Shown here: positions 8,069-17,389 of the stretch, piece by piece | Position numbering within the stretch: position 1 is the first letter of the stretch | Layout of the letters: the number at the start of each line of letters is the position of its first letter | Source of the DNA: Lunatimonas lonarensis | Lineage (GTDB): Bacteria; Bacteroidota; Bacteroidia; Cytophagales; Cyclobacteriaceae | Length of the DNA: 64,000 nucleotides | Direction: 5' to 3' | Assembly: GCF_000390185.1 (NCBI RefSeq) | Contig: NZ_AQHR01000126.1 | Span: 1 to 64,000, forward strand | Position numbers and translations under genes: made by a program | Notes under the pieces: generated by a model | What the model saw: the letters and a program-made list of their open reading frames with translations, nothing else | What the model was told of the DNA's origin: nothing | The model's database searches: none

Positions 8069-11000
8069 CTACAGTTGAACTTGTAATCCCAACAAAAATG
8101 TCTTCATAATTGGGTAGCTGGTATTTCCTGCTTCTGGATCCCAGCCATTCAGGAAGTTACGTTGTAATGTAAAGAAATCCCTCATGCCCAGATAAACTCT
8201 AGCCCGTTGGATCTTGATTCTTTCTACCGTGCTGGTTGGTATAGTGTATCCGAATGTGATATTTTGAACTCTAAGGAATGCACCATTGAATAGCCAATAA
8301 TCAGACATATCATAGTTTCTGAATGACCGTTGAGAAAGTCTTGGAAACTGTGCATTTGCATTTTGTTCGGGACTATTGTTGGGACTCCAGAATCTGTCTA
8401 CAAGATTAAGGGGAACATTTCCAAAAGATTGCTGGAAGGGGCGGACCTGCATAGGATCATACCTTCGGTTTTGAAGACCTACCCCATTAAAAACCACGGA
8501 AAAGTCAAAACCTTTATAATCCAAGTTTATACTTCCGCCATAGGTTAACCGAGGTAATGATGACCCCAAAGGTATCCTGTCCTGTTCATTGATTATTCGA
8601 TCACCGCTATCGAGTATTCCATCTCCATTGGTATCGATGGTAAGTTGATCAACGATCCAGATGTCGCCTGCAAAAGCACCTGTTCCATATGCATTGGCTT
8701 CTTCCTGTGTTTGAAAAAGACCATTGGTCTGAAAGCCAAACCATTCGTTGTAGGCAAACCCCGGCTTATTGATAAAGGTACCACCCCCACTCAAAAAGAA
8801 CGCACCACCTAATTGATTAACCTGAGTATTGACAATCGTTGTATTTCCGAAAATGGAGTAGTTAAGATCTCCTATTTTGTTTCTATACCCTAGTTCTATA
8901 TCAAGTCCTTTAGCTTGTATAGAAGCTACGTTGGTTCTCGTATTGGCAGGGAAACCCATATAGTTAGGGATATCTAACAAATCGATAATATCATCGGTCC
9001 TTCTGTCATAATACTCAAATGACATTGTCACCCTATCGTCAAACAAACCAACATCTAGACCAACATCAATGGTGCGCGTTCTCTCCCATCTGATATCTCT
9101 ATCTGATAGGAAATCCTGCCTAATGCCAAGAGCCGGTCCCACCGTATTATTCTGATAGAATAGAATATTGGTAATAGGCTCAAAGATCCCTTGATAAGGA
9201 TAGAAATTAAAAAATTCTGATCCACCAGTCCTACCAACCCCTACCCTTTCATTCCCAACTTCTCCATACGATGCTCTAATTTTCAGGAAATTGACAGCAG
9301 TGGGCAAACTAAACCTTTCATTGCTTACTACCCAGCCGGCCGATACAGAGGGAAAAAAGCCCCAGCGATTAGCAGGTGCAAATCTTGAGGAGCCATCTAC
9401 CCTGAAGTTTGATTGCAGTAGATACTTACCTTCATAATCATATGATACTCTGCCAAAAACCGACTGAAGTGCATTCTGAGAAGCAAATTGTGTATTATTA
9501 GCCTGAGAGCGATCACCAAAAACAACAGACGGTAAATCTACCGCTAGATTCCGAGCTATGGATCCCACTTGCTCCCAATCCGTCCTCACATCTTCGTAAC
9601 CTGCAAGCAGGCTCATGCGGTGCTTTGCGATTTTCTTCTCATACGTTACAAATAACTGATTGGTCAATGTGAAAATCCGTCTGTTTTCAATCGTCAGATC
9701 TGTTTGGTTACGCGGAAAAAAGCCCCCTCCCAATCGTGGTAATAAAGGTGGAGTCCTGAATGTTTCGAAATTACCGAATTCATATACCGGCGACATATTG
9801 CCTCTTAATACCAGGCCTTTTACAGGAGTTAGTGAAAATCCAAGGGTTCCATTAAAGACGCTTTCCTTTCCTATAGTGCTGCCACCTTCAACGGTTTCGG
9901 CAAGCGGGTTATCCCCGTCTTTTCCTTCACCCCATTGCCCATCCGTTCGAATCGCTGAAAACCAGCCTGGATACACTCTTGCTTCGGCTATTGCCCCTCC
10001 GCCCCTTGTATATGCAGGGTTTTGGGACGTAGAGTTACGGAAGGCTATATCAATATTTACATCGAGATAGTCTGTGATCTTGACGTCGTTGTTAAGTCTG
10101 AAAGTGAATCTTTCAAAACCAATATTCGGATGAATGCCATCCTCCTTCATATATCCAAAGGAAGCTCTGGTTCTAACCCTGTCGGTACCCACGGCCATAG
10201 AGAGGTCGTGTCTTTGTCTGGTAGACGGCGTGTTGCTAAATAGCTCAGCCTGCCAGTCGGTATCTGGAAATGCATCAGGGTTATCTCTATTTAACTGGAC
10301 ATAATTTGCGTTTTCGGTCGGGTCAAAAATAACACCTCCACCATCATTGCTTGACATTTCATTACTTAAGATTCTAAAGGTTTGTGCATCCACAAATTTT
10401 GGTAACATAGTTGGGCTGCTAAAGCCAACATCCATATCATAATTAAGCTGTAGCTTACCAGTTTGGCCTCTCTTGGTGGTTACCACCACCACACCAGCAG
10501 CAGCTCTTGCTCCATAAATCGCTTGGGAAGCTGCATCTTTTAATACAGAAATGCTCTCTACATCATTGGGATTTATATCTTCAAGACTCAATCCGGGAAC
10601 ACCATCTATCAAAATTAACGGATCATTTACGTTCAAAGAGGTAACTCCTCGTACTCTTATCTGTGAAGCCTGACCAGGGGCACTGCCAGTTCGGGTTACT
10701 GTTACACCTGCCATCCTACCTTGTAGCGCATCAGATAATTGAACAGCCTGACGATTTAGGATGTCAGCAGCTTCTACGGTGGCAACAGACCCTGTTAAAT
10801 CTTTCTTCTGCTGGACACCATAACCCACAACAACCACCTCATCGAGGGAACTCTCATCCTCTACCAAGCGTATATCAATCGTATCTGAGGCTCCAACGAC
10901 CCTACGCTGTGTCACAAAGCCGACAAATGAAAAAATCAATGTTGCCCCTTCCGGAGCAGAAATGGAATAACGACCATCTATATCTGTGACGGTACCTGTA

Positions 11001-11476
11001 GAAGTCCCATCAATCACTATCGTAACTCCCGGTAAAGGCTCCCCATTTTCATCCCTCACGACACCTCTTATGTCCGCCACCTCTGTGGACTCAACGGAGA
11101 CCGCCTGACTGTCTTTTCGCTTAACCACATCGATCCCGTGGTTTACCTGTCGAAAGGTCAGATCGCTTTGAAGCGCTACGTCGCGCAACAAATCAATGAC
11201 CAACCCCTGCCTTTTTTCCAAGGTTACAGATAGCTGCCTGTCCACATCCTGATTCTCATACGAAAACTTAAAGGGAGTCTGACGCTGCACCTCACGGAAG
11301 AACTGCTGCAAGGTCAATGTTTCATTGGAAAGGGTGACCCTTACTTCCTCGATGGTTTTGTATTGGCCGTTTGCTGCGGTGGCCGATACTAGGTTCAAAA
11401 GAAGAGTCTGTATTACCAATCCATACAGAAAGCACTTGGACAACATAATGATTGTCTTTAGTAAGTTATTTTTCAT
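8069..11476 (-). CDS. SusC/RagA TonB-linked outer-membrane transporter with STN signalling domain
   Basis: The frame extends to 11536, but the Met at 11476 gives a normal signal peptide, so the start was set there (1135 residues). In order the protein has a signal peptide, an N-terminal STN (secretin/TonB short) domain of about 70 residues, a carboxypeptidase-regulatory-like domain (IRGVVRDENGEPLPGV, ending in FVGF), the TonB box and plug region with the RagA/SusC signature (VVVGYGVQQKKDLTG, VRGVTSLN.NDPL.LIDGVPG), and a long beta-barrel. The STN domain is the part that signals to FecR-type anti-sigma factors, and FecR and ECF sigma genes lie directly upstream. The transporter should both import the substrate and report its presence. 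Confidence 0.95.
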   Translation of the reverse strand: MKNNLLKTIIMLSKCFLYGLVIQTLLLNLVSATAANGQYKTIEEVRVTLSNETLTLQQFFREVQRQTPFKFSYENQDVDRQLSVTLEKRQGLVIDLLRDVALQSDLTFRQVNHGIDVVKRKDSQAVSVESTEVADIRGVVRDENGEPLPGVTIVIDGTSTGTVTDIDGRYSISAPEGATLIFSFVGFVTQRRVVGASDTIDIRLVEDESSLDEVVVVGYGVQQKKDLTGSVATVEAADILNRQAVQLSDALQGRMAGVTVTRTGSAPGQASQIRVRGVTSLNVNDPLILIDGVPGLSLEDINPNDVESISVLKDAASQAIYGARAAAGVVVVTTKRGQTGKLQLNYDMDVGFSSPTMLPKFVDAQTFRILSNEMSSNDGGGVIFDPTENANYVQLNRDNPDAFPDTDWQAELFSNTPSTRQRHDLSMAVGTDRVRTRASFGYMKEDGIHPNIGFERFTFRLNNDVKITDYLDVNIDIAFRNSTSQNPAYTRGGGAIAEARVYPGWFSAIRTDGQWGEGKDGDNPLAETVEGGSTIGKESVFNGTLGFSLTPVKGLVLRGNMSPVYEFGNFETFRTPPLLPRLGGGFFPRNQTDLTIENRRIFTLTNQLFVTYEKKIAKHRMSLLAGYEDVRTDWEQVGSIARNLAVDLPSVVFGDRSQANNTQFASQNALQSVFGRVSYDYEGKYLLQSNFRVDGSSRFAPANRWGFFPSVSAGWVVSNERFSLPTAVNFLKIRASYGEVGNERVGVGRTGGSEFFNFYPYQGIFEPITNILFYQNNTVGPALGIRQDFLSDRDIRWERTRTIDVGLDVGLFDDRVTMSFEYYDRRTDDIIDLLDIPNYMGFPANTRTNVASIQAKGLDIELGYRNKIGDLNYSIFGNTTIVNTQVNQLGGAFFLSGGGTFINKPGFAYNEWFGFQTNGLFQTQEEANAYGTGAFAGDIWIVDQLTIDTNGDGILDSGDRIINEQDRIPLGSSLPRLTYGGSINLDYKGFDFSVVFNGVGLQNRRYDPMQVRPFQQSFGNVPLNLVDRFWSPNNSPEQNANAQFPRLSQRSFRNYDMSDYWLFNGAFLRVQNITFGYTIPTSTVERIKIQRARVYLGMRDFFTLQRNFLNGWDPEAGNTSYPIMKTFLLGLQVQL

Positions 11477-11571
11477 ACTTTTACTTTGGTTTATTGAATA
11501 AGAAGTTTTGGTAAACCCAACCCTACGTGGTGCCATTCCCCAATGATCCCCATGTTAGGGTTGCGCATCAT

Positions 11572-11599
11572 GCCGGAAAGGAGCTAGCTCCCTTCCGGC
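11572..11599 (-). promoter_or_regulatory. Strong hairpin between fecR-like gene and susC
   Basis: This is an inverted repeat with 13-bp arms (GCCGGAAAGGAGC / GCTCCCTTCCGGC), one imperfect pair and a 2-nt loop. It lies 35 bp after the anti-sigma gene and about 95 bp before the chosen susC start. On the coding (minus) strand it is not followed by a T-tract, so it may act as an mRNA stabiliser, processing site or attenuator. The T-run is on the plus side, where no gene ends. Confidence 0.5.
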
Positions 11600-11633
11600 T
11601 TTTCACTACGAAGTGTCTCGTTTTTCCATAGGT

Positions 11634-12692
11634 TTAAAATCTCATGGTTACACTTTTATCATTTTTCAGTTCGTATTGAAACCCCTGAATGAAGGAAATG
11701 CTCTCAAACACTTCCTTTAACGTCTGCTGCCGGTACTCCCCGGAAAACTGCCAGTTAACACCGCTTCCATTTTCGATAATTATCTGAACACCATACCATT
11801 CCTCTAGGGCATTTTTCACCTCCTCCAAGGATGCCCTTTGAAACAGGAGGACGCCGTCCTTCCATGCGAGTACCTCGGAAGGCTTAAAACCCACTACCTG
11901 CATAGAGGCCGTTGTGCCTTCAAAATCCAACATCTCACCGGGGCTCATGACCACCTCTTCCCGGGAGGAGGCAACGGACACCTTTCCACTCACAAGAGCA
12001 ATTTTTGTCTTTCCTGCTTCTTTCGCATTCACATTAAAACTTGTTCCCAACACCGTGGTAACAAGCCCATCGGTGAATACTGAAAATGGACGAAGACTGT
12101 CATGCGCCACCTCCAGATAAGCTTCCCCTCTTAAAGAAATGGTCCTTCTATCGGCTTCAAATTTTTCCGGAAATACCACCTCAGAGGATGAGTTTATCCA
12201 AATTTTGGTACCGTCGGAGAGCGTCAGCTGCAACTTCTCTCCCGCGGCAGTCATCTTTTTGACGAATACGGCTTCCTCAGCTGTGAATAGAGATGGGGTA
12301 ACCGGATCGGTGGCAGGCGAGAAGATCAAGGCCAACGTCATACAAACCACCAGGATGGCCGCTACCCGAGTCATCTGACCAAGTTTATTCCAGAAAAATT
12401 CACGGGTTCTCTTTGAGGATCGGCTTCCCCCTTCGTGTATTACACCGGAAGATTGTGATTTTAGCCTTAGCACCTCGGCCATTACTTCTTCTTTTAAGCC
12501 AACGGGGGGCGTTACCCTATCTACCTTCGCCCGCAGCAACAGCTCCTTTGCCAGCTTCATGGTCTCCAACTGCTCCGGATTGGCCTTCCGCCATTGTTCC
12601 CAATAGACCTCTAGTTCCTTATCCGGGTTGTTTACCCAGCGGATAAACTCTGGATCAGTCAAAAAATCTTCAATGTGCTTCATTTCATTCAC
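11634..12692 (-). CDS. FecR-type anti-sigma factor
   Basis: The protein has 352 residues. The N-terminal ~100 residues are the cytoplasmic sigma-binding part. One transmembrane helix follows (VAAILVVCMTLALIF, about residues 110-125), then the periplasmic FecR domain (LSDGT.IWINSSSEVVFPEKF, R.I.LRGEAYLEV, FSVFT, VLGTSFNVNA) and the C-terminal DUF4974/STN-interacting domain (SLEEVKNALEEWYGVQI). The protein holds the ECF sigma factor at the membrane until it is signalled by the STN domain of the cognate SusC, which is encoded just downstream. It lies 70 bp after the sigma gene and is very probably transcribed with it. Confidence 0.93.
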   Translation of the reverse strand: MNEMKHIEDFLTDPEFIRWVNNPDKELEVYWEQWRKANPEQLETMKLAKELLLRAKVDRVTPPVGLKEEVMAEVLRLKSQSSGVIHEGGSRSSKRTREFFWNKLGQMTRVAAILVVCMTLALIFSPATDPVTPSLFTAEEAVFVKKMTAAGEKLQLTLSDGTKIWINSSSEVVFPEKFEADRRTISLRGEAYLEVAHDSLRPFSVFTDGLVTTVLGTSFNVNAKEAGKTKIALVSGKVSVASSREEVVMSPGEMLDFEGTTASMQVVGFKPSEVLAWKDGVLLFQRASLEEVKNALEEWYGVQIIIENGSGVNWQFSGEYRQQTLKEVFESISFIQGFQYELKNDKSVTMRF

Positions 12693-12762
12693 AGGAATAT
12701 ATAGTATTTGTTAACAATAGATCGGTCTAATTCATCTGCCCGAACAGGATAAGTACCTAGCC

Positions 12763-13371
12763 TTATAGCAATTTTCTGAGTTCTCTAATGGCTTTATGCA
12801 TTAAATTCCGAACGCTTTGGGCACTCTCCATTCCCATAATTTCCCTAATCTGTCGATAGGTAAATCCCTCAAAGAAACTATAATAGATAATCTCCCGCTG
12901 CCGTTGGCTCAAATGGGATATCGCCCCATTTAATTGGTCTATCTTATCGGCGGATAACTGCCTGTCGATCAACTGGGATTCGTGGGAAAGTGTAAACAGA
13001 AAATCGCCGGGCAACGCCTCGATGGACTCTCTATTGCCCTCCCATTTGGTCAAGTCCCTAAACAACCTCCTTTTCAAACATGTAAACAGATAGAATTTGA
13101 TCGAATCGGTGGCACCAAGATGGGCACGTCTCTCCCTAAGTTCCACAAACAAATCCTGCAAGGCATCCTTGACGACATGGGTATCGGGGATGATACTGTA
13201 CCCGTAACCAAATAAGATGTCGAAATAAGTTTCGTAGATGAAGATAAAAGCCGATTCGCTACCTTCTCTGAAGGCATTCCATGCTTCTGAATCGGAAGAA
13301 AAGGAAGGAGCTGACAAGGGATTGCCGCTCTCGGCTTTTGGGTTACTTGTTAAAATCTTTTTTTCTGGCAT
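12763..13371 (-). CDS. ECF-type RNA polymerase sigma factor
   Basis: The protein has 202 residues and belongs to the sigma-70 ECF group of Bacteroidetes regulators paired with FecR. Region 2 is seen at about residues 38-105 (AFIFIYETYFDILFGYGY, DALQDLFVELRERR, LFTCLKRRLF) and region 4 at about residues 145-200 (LSQRQREIIYYSFFEGFTYRQI, then a helix-turn-helix with SVRNLMHKAIRELR). It is the first gene of the regulatory and transport series sigma, fecR, susC, susD, lipoprotein. When released by its anti-sigma factor it should drive the susC operon. The N-terminal ~30 residues are low-complexity, Ser/Pro-rich and longer than usual. Confidence 0.94.
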   Translation of the reverse strand: MPEKKILTSNPKAESGNPLSAPSFSSDSEAWNAFREGSESAFIFIYETYFDILFGYGYSIIPDTHVVKDALQDLFVELRERRAHLGATDSIKFYLFTCLKRRLFRDLTKWEGNRESIEALPGDFLFTLSHESQLIDRQLSADKIDQLNGAISHLSQRQREIIYYSFFEGFTYRQIREIMGMESAQSVRNLMHKAIRELRKLL

Positions 13372-13563
13372 TTTGGGTTAGGCAACAAATCCAGTCTTAT
13401 AAACCCGGTACATTGATTCGTAAAGCCGAAAAACAAGGCAAAACAAAATCCAATTCGGGCTTTGAAAGGTAAAGCAGAATTATCAAAAAACGTAACCTTC
13501 CTTTCGGAAAAAAAATCAATTATTGTAATTAACTAACTGAAAATCAGTAATATTAATTCCAAA

Positions 13564-14496
13564 TCACTCTTCAAACCTTAACCGGATGACGTGCTCGGCA
13601 GTATTCCTTGCCATAAAAATCCCCAGTCCATTTTCCACGTTGGTATGTACCAACACCGGCTGGGACAGAAAATCTCCCCGGTTGTAAAACTGTAAGTCGG
13701 CAGTATCGTAGTACCTGTAATAGGATTCGGATACGTGTGCAAGATGCAGCGTTACCTCCAGCAGTTCGTAATCGGTGGGAACGGTGGTCCGAAAGACCAA
13801 TTCCGCATCCTGCCCCGGCAACAAGGCATCTCCAAACAGCAGCACACTGCGCATGAGATGGTCCTTTTCAAACGAGGGATTGACCGGTCTGGGATATAAG
13901 TCTGAAAAATACATACTCAAAAACGGTTGTCCTTCTACTTCCACCGTGTCGCTGCCAAAAACCCTCCCTGACAGCTCGTAAAAGTTCCGTCCGGGAGGAT
14001 CTGTAAAACGAACCCGAAATTCCACCAATTCGGAGTTTTGCCAAGATCCATCCGGTCCCAAGCGGGTTATCTCGACCGATTGTATCGGTACTTGGGCAGG
14101 CACTACCTGTGAAGTCCGTATGGTTTCATAACCAGGTGCTTCCGCCACGAGGCTATAGGATTGATTAGGGTGAAAGACAAAGTCTGAAAGGCGGTAGAAG
14201 GCATTCGGATCGAAAGGCCTACTCCTGTCCACGTATTCCAAGGAATACCTATCTCCCGCCTCCGTCTCCAAATACACATCAGCATTCGAAATCAGGTCAA
14301 AAAACTCTTCGTACTCTCGTCCCTCCAGGATTCCACGGGATCGGGTGAGGTACACCTTCAAGGTATCCGAGGGATCCAAAAGGGCATTTAACACGATCCT
14401 AGGTTCCTGCCCAGGCAGGTCTACCTCCAAAAACTGCTCGCAAGAGAGCAAGACCAGCAATCCGACGGGTAGGATATATCTTGTTAGGCGACTCAT
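13564..14496 (-). CDS. DUF4249 lipoprotein paired with a TonB receptor
   Basis: The protein has 310 residues. The lipobox ends at Cys19 (VLLSC). The start of the mature protein (EQFLEVDLPG..PRIVLNALLDPSD.LKVYL) is diagnostic of DUF4249, a family of Bacteroidetes surface lipoproteins almost always encoded next to a TonB-dependent receptor. It starts 2 bp after the stop of the receptor gene upstream, so the two are translationally close and form an operon. By analogy with SusD, it may be an extracellular partner of the barrel, but no substrate is known. This pair is separate from the SusCD locus next door and has no sigma/anti-sigma genes of its own. Confidence 0.85.
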   Translation of the reverse strand: MSRLTRYILPVGLLVLLSCEQFLEVDLPGQEPRIVLNALLDPSDTLKVYLTRSRGILEGREYEEFFDLISNADVYLETEAGDRYSLEYVDRSRPFDPNAFYRLSDFVFHPNQSYSLVAEAPGYETIRTSQVVPAQVPIQSVEITRLGPDGSWQNSELVEFRVRFTDPPGRNFYELSGRVFGSDTVEVEGQPFLSMYFSDLYPRPVNPSFEKDHLMRSVLLFGDALLPGQDAELVFRTTVPTDYELLEVTLHLAHVSESYYRYYDTADLQFYNRGDFLSQPVLVHTNVENGLGIFMARNTAEHVIRLRFEE

Positions 14497-14498
14497 GA

Positions 14499-16868
14499 TT
14501 AAAAGGTAAATCGGTAGGAGACGGATGGCACGATGGGAAACAAGCTAAACTGCCGCAACTGGTTTCGCTGCTGGTCATGGTTCCAGCTAATATCCATAAA
14601 GAAGGGGTTCAGTCGGCTGTACACATTGTACACCGACACATTCCAAATTCTTCTTCCCCATTTCTTCGTTTTGTGGAAATTGATCCCAGCATCCAAGCGA
14701 TGGTAGCTACGCATCTGGAAGTTGTTTCGGGACTCAAAATAATCCAGGTAAAGGCCTCCAAAGCGCATAGAGCTATTGTTTACCACGGAGGTGGCGTGCT
14801 GATACCGCTGGGTGGGGACGGTGATAAAGTTTCCTGTTCCAAACACCCAGGTGCCGGACAGGTCAATTCGGTCGGTCAACTGATGAACGGCAACCACACT
14901 GATATCGTGTCTTCGATCATACCGAAACGGAAACCATGCCCCTTCGTTGAGGTCGTCGAAACGTCTATCGGTTTTGGATAGGGTATACCCAACCCAACCG
15001 GTGGTTTTTCCGGTCTTTTTTTGCAGTAGCAATTCCACCCCGGAGCTTCTGCCCTCGCCGGAAGTCACTTTGTTTTGCCAATCTTCGGTGGTGTTCAAAA
15101 AGGAGGCCCCATCGTTGTATTCGATCACCCCATCCATCGTCTTGTGATAGGCTTCCACACTCAATTCCAAGCCGTACCCCAGGTTCTTAAAATACCCCAC
15201 CGACACTTGACGACTTTGCTGAGGGGCAATACGGTCGGTAGAGGGCACCCACAGGTCGGTGGGCAGGCCTAATCCCGCATTGGTGAGCAAATGGATAAAC
15301 TGAGCCATTTCCACATAGGAAACCTTCAGCGAGGATCCTTGGTCCAACAAATACCTCATGGCAAACCGAGGCTGCAGGGAGGTATAGGTTTTGGTCTCTG
15401 CGAGAAAACCGGACGCATGCGCCCCCACGTTGAATTTCAGTCTATCTCCAACCGAAAAGTCATCCTCCAAATAGAGCGAAAATTCCTGGCTATCGGTTGG
15501 TGTCCCTCCCTCCCGTATTTCAGGGCGTTGATATTCCTGAGACACGAATACTCCGGGGGTAAATCGGTGGTTGATCCACATGCCTCCCCAGCGTAGGTAG
15601 TGCTGCGGATTGGGGATAAATTCAAAGTCAGCCTTCAGCGCATGATCCCGAATACCGGAAAAGTAATCGGCGCTGTAAAAATCCCTGACAGGAGCCTGCC
15701 CCTGATTCCCTGTAAAAACATCTTCGTATTCGGAAAAGATCTTAAACCGATACTGGGTAAAGGTTCCGGTAAAATTAGCAAACAAGCGCTGATTGAAGAT
15801 ATGGTTCCAACGGGCAGCCGCTATGTGGTTGCCCCAGCCCAACCCCGCACGCTCCCGACTGGAAAACTCTCCCTGTGAGTTCTCCCTATCGGATTGAAAT
15901 CTCGAATACCCCCGATCCTCTCCCCCATAATAACTAAGATACAGGCGGTCTTTTTTGTTAAAGATGTGGTTTACCTTGGCGTTCATGTCGTAGAAGTAAT
16001 ACCCTACACTTTCTCGGCCCCCGCTACTCCTACGGATAATCGGACTCGCAATCATATCCAGGTAGGTTCGTCTGCCTGAAAAAAGAAAGGAGGTCTTGTC
16101 TTTCGCGATAGGGCCTTCCACGGTTACTTTTGAGGCAATGAGCCCAAGGCTACCTTCCCCCTGAAACTTCTTCATATTCCCCTCCTTCATCGTAATGTCA
16201 ACAACCGACGAAAGGCGTCCTCCATAGCGGGCAGGAAAGCCCCCCTTTATCATCTCCACGTTGTTGATGGCGCCGTCGTTGAAGATGGAGAAAAACCCAA
16301 ACAAGTGACTGGCATTGTACACGGGCACCCCATCGAGCAAAATCAGGTTTTGGTCGGGGCTGCCACCTCTGACATACAGACCGGAGGCACCCTCGGCTCC
16401 GGATTGCACACCGGGAAGCAATTGGATCACTTTAAAAATATCCACCTCACCCATCAGTGCGGGCAGGTTTTTGATTTCCCTAAGCGGCACATTTACCGTT
16501 CCCATCTGCGTGCTTTCTTGGATGGGATCCGCTCGGTTACCTTCTACCACTACTTCCCGCAGCAGTCCCGAGGGAACCATTTCTACCGTCAGCAGCGTGT
16601 CCTTCACCAAGGACAGGTTCAGGGAAAGCGGCTCGTAGCCAACATAGCTGAACACCAACGAAAGTTCCCCCTGAACCGAGGTATAACTAAAAAAACCATA
16701 GTTATTGGTTACCGTTCCCTTCTGCTGGATCTTGTCGAAGATATGTACACCAATCAACGTTTCTCCGCTTTCAGAATCCTTTACGGTACCGCTCAGGGTG
16801 ACCCGCTGTCCAAATGACGTCCCAATAACCACAAAAAAAAGGGCAAAGAGACCCAAAAATAAACGCAT
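14499..16868 (-). CDS. TonB-dependent outer-membrane receptor with carboxypeptidase-regulatory domain
   Basis: The protein has 789 residues. A signal peptide of about 20 residues is followed by a CarboxypepD_reg-like domain (LSGTVKDSESGETLIGV, then FSYVGYE), a TonB box and plug (PALMGEVDIFKVIQLLPGVQ, GLYVRGGSPDQNLILLDGVPVYN, MIKGGFPARYGGRLSSVVDI) and a beta-barrel ending in an aromatic residue (RFTF). It has no STN domain, so it lacks the signalling module of the SusC above. It belongs to the receptors that pair with DUF4249 lipoproteins. The substrate is not evident; siderophores, peptides or small glycans are all possible. Confidence 0.93.
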   Translation of the reverse strand: MRLFLGLFALFFVVIGTSFGQRVTLSGTVKDSESGETLIGVHIFDKIQQKGTVTNNYGFFSYTSVQGELSLVFSYVGYEPLSLNLSLVKDTLLTVEMVPSGLLREVVVEGNRADPIQESTQMGTVNVPLREIKNLPALMGEVDIFKVIQLLPGVQSGAEGASGLYVRGGSPDQNLILLDGVPVYNASHLFGFFSIFNDGAINNVEMIKGGFPARYGGRLSSVVDITMKEGNMKKFQGEGSLGLIASKVTVEGPIAKDKTSFLFSGRRTYLDMIASPIIRRSSGGRESVGYYFYDMNAKVNHIFNKKDRLYLSYYGGEDRGYSRFQSDRENSQGEFSSRERAGLGWGNHIAAARWNHIFNQRLFANFTGTFTQYRFKIFSEYEDVFTGNQGQAPVRDFYSADYFSGIRDHALKADFEFIPNPQHYLRWGGMWINHRFTPGVFVSQEYQRPEIREGGTPTDSQEFSLYLEDDFSVGDRLKFNVGAHASGFLAETKTYTSLQPRFAMRYLLDQGSSLKVSYVEMAQFIHLLTNAGLGLPTDLWVPSTDRIAPQQSRQVSVGYFKNLGYGLELSVEAYHKTMDGVIEYNDGASFLNTTEDWQNKVTSGEGRSSGVELLLQKKTGKTTGWVGYTLSKTDRRFDDLNEGAWFPFRYDRRHDISVVAVHQLTDRIDLSGTWVFGTGNFITVPTQRYQHATSVVNNSSMRFGGLYLDYFESRNNFQMRSYHRLDAGINFHKTKKWGRRIWNVSVYNVYSRLNPFFMDISWNHDQQRNQLRQFSLFPIVPSVSYRFTF

Positions 16869-16923
16869 AAACGACCCCTAGATTTTTAAAATACGTGCAA
16901 ATCTAGCTACATTTTATCAATAT

Positions 16924-17175
16924 TTAATCGAAATTTAATGTTATTTTTTTGACCGATAAGCACCAAGTTTTGGCCAACCTCGGAGGTATATTGCATCCTG
17001 TACCGTAGGAAAAAGGAGACCAGACAAATGTTTGCTTCCCTACCAGAAATCCACCCGGCAGCACAGCCTCCTTTCTCAACTGGATTCTACTTGGTTTACA
17101 AGATGTATTGGACAAGAGAATGTATTCGTCACAGCTGGGGCACCAGTTTTGCCTTTTGCTAATTAACGGTTGCAT
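16924..17175 (-). CDS. Possible small Cys-containing peptide at the end of the exporter operon
   Basis: This is an 83-codon frame whose ATG overlaps the last codons of the HTH gene, so it could be translationally coupled. The predicted peptide has five cysteines (W-C-P-S-C near residue 11, then one near 25, and two in the C-terminal third) and a Leu-Pro-Gly-Gly motif near residue 40. The Gly-Gly could be a cleavage site for the C39 peptidase domain encoded two genes upstream: Leu at -4 and Ile at -12 fit leader rules, but Glu at -7 does not. I have no homology evidence, the codon use is unremarkable, and the frame may be fortuitous. It is listed because a C39 exporter operon needs a substrate and no other candidate is visible. 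Confidence 0.3.
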   Translation of the reverse strand: MQPLISKRQNWCPSCDEYILLSNTSCKPSRIQLRKEAVLPGGFLVGKQTFVWSPFSYGTGCNIPPRLAKTWCLSVKKITLNFD

Positions 17176-17377
17176 TATCTTCAAACATATAGCTGCGGTC
17201 ACGTTCCGAATAGACAATTTTTCGCCTAAAGGTGAGTTTTACAGAATCAAGGATATTGTACACGGTCCGTTCGGTCACGCCAAATTTCCGGGCCAAATCC
17301 TTGGGTGAGCCGGTTTTGCCTTTCTCGATCAGCTCAATCAGTCGTAGTGTTCGCTCGTAGTATTTTAGTCCTGCCAT
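17159..17377 (-). CDS. Small stand-alone helix-turn-helix DNA-binding protein
   Basis: The protein has 72 residues and is essentially one winged HTH domain: YYERTLRLIELIEKGKTGSP, then DLARKFGVTERTVYNILDSV (recognition helix) and a wing with KIVYSERDRSY. It has no ligand-binding or phosphorylation domain. Very short DeoR-like or HTH_11-like proteins of this kind are found near peptide-export and RiPP clusters in Bacteroidetes; this is from memory, not a search. It starts 12 bp after the ABC exporter gene and is the fifth gene of the operon. It may autoregulate the operon or act on the hairpin region at 22166-22184. Confidence 0.75.
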   Translation of the reverse strand: MAGLKYYERTLRLIELIEKGKTGSPKDLARKFGVTERTVYNILDSVKLTFRRKIVYSERDRSYMFEDNATVN

Positions 17378-17389
17378 GGTATTAGTTGA

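Noticed and set aside
14499-16868. Treating the TonB receptor and DUF4249 gene as a second SusC/SusD pair
   Set aside because: The receptor lacks the SusC plug signature, and the lipoprotein is DUF4249, not SusD. It is a different kind of receptor/lipoprotein pair.
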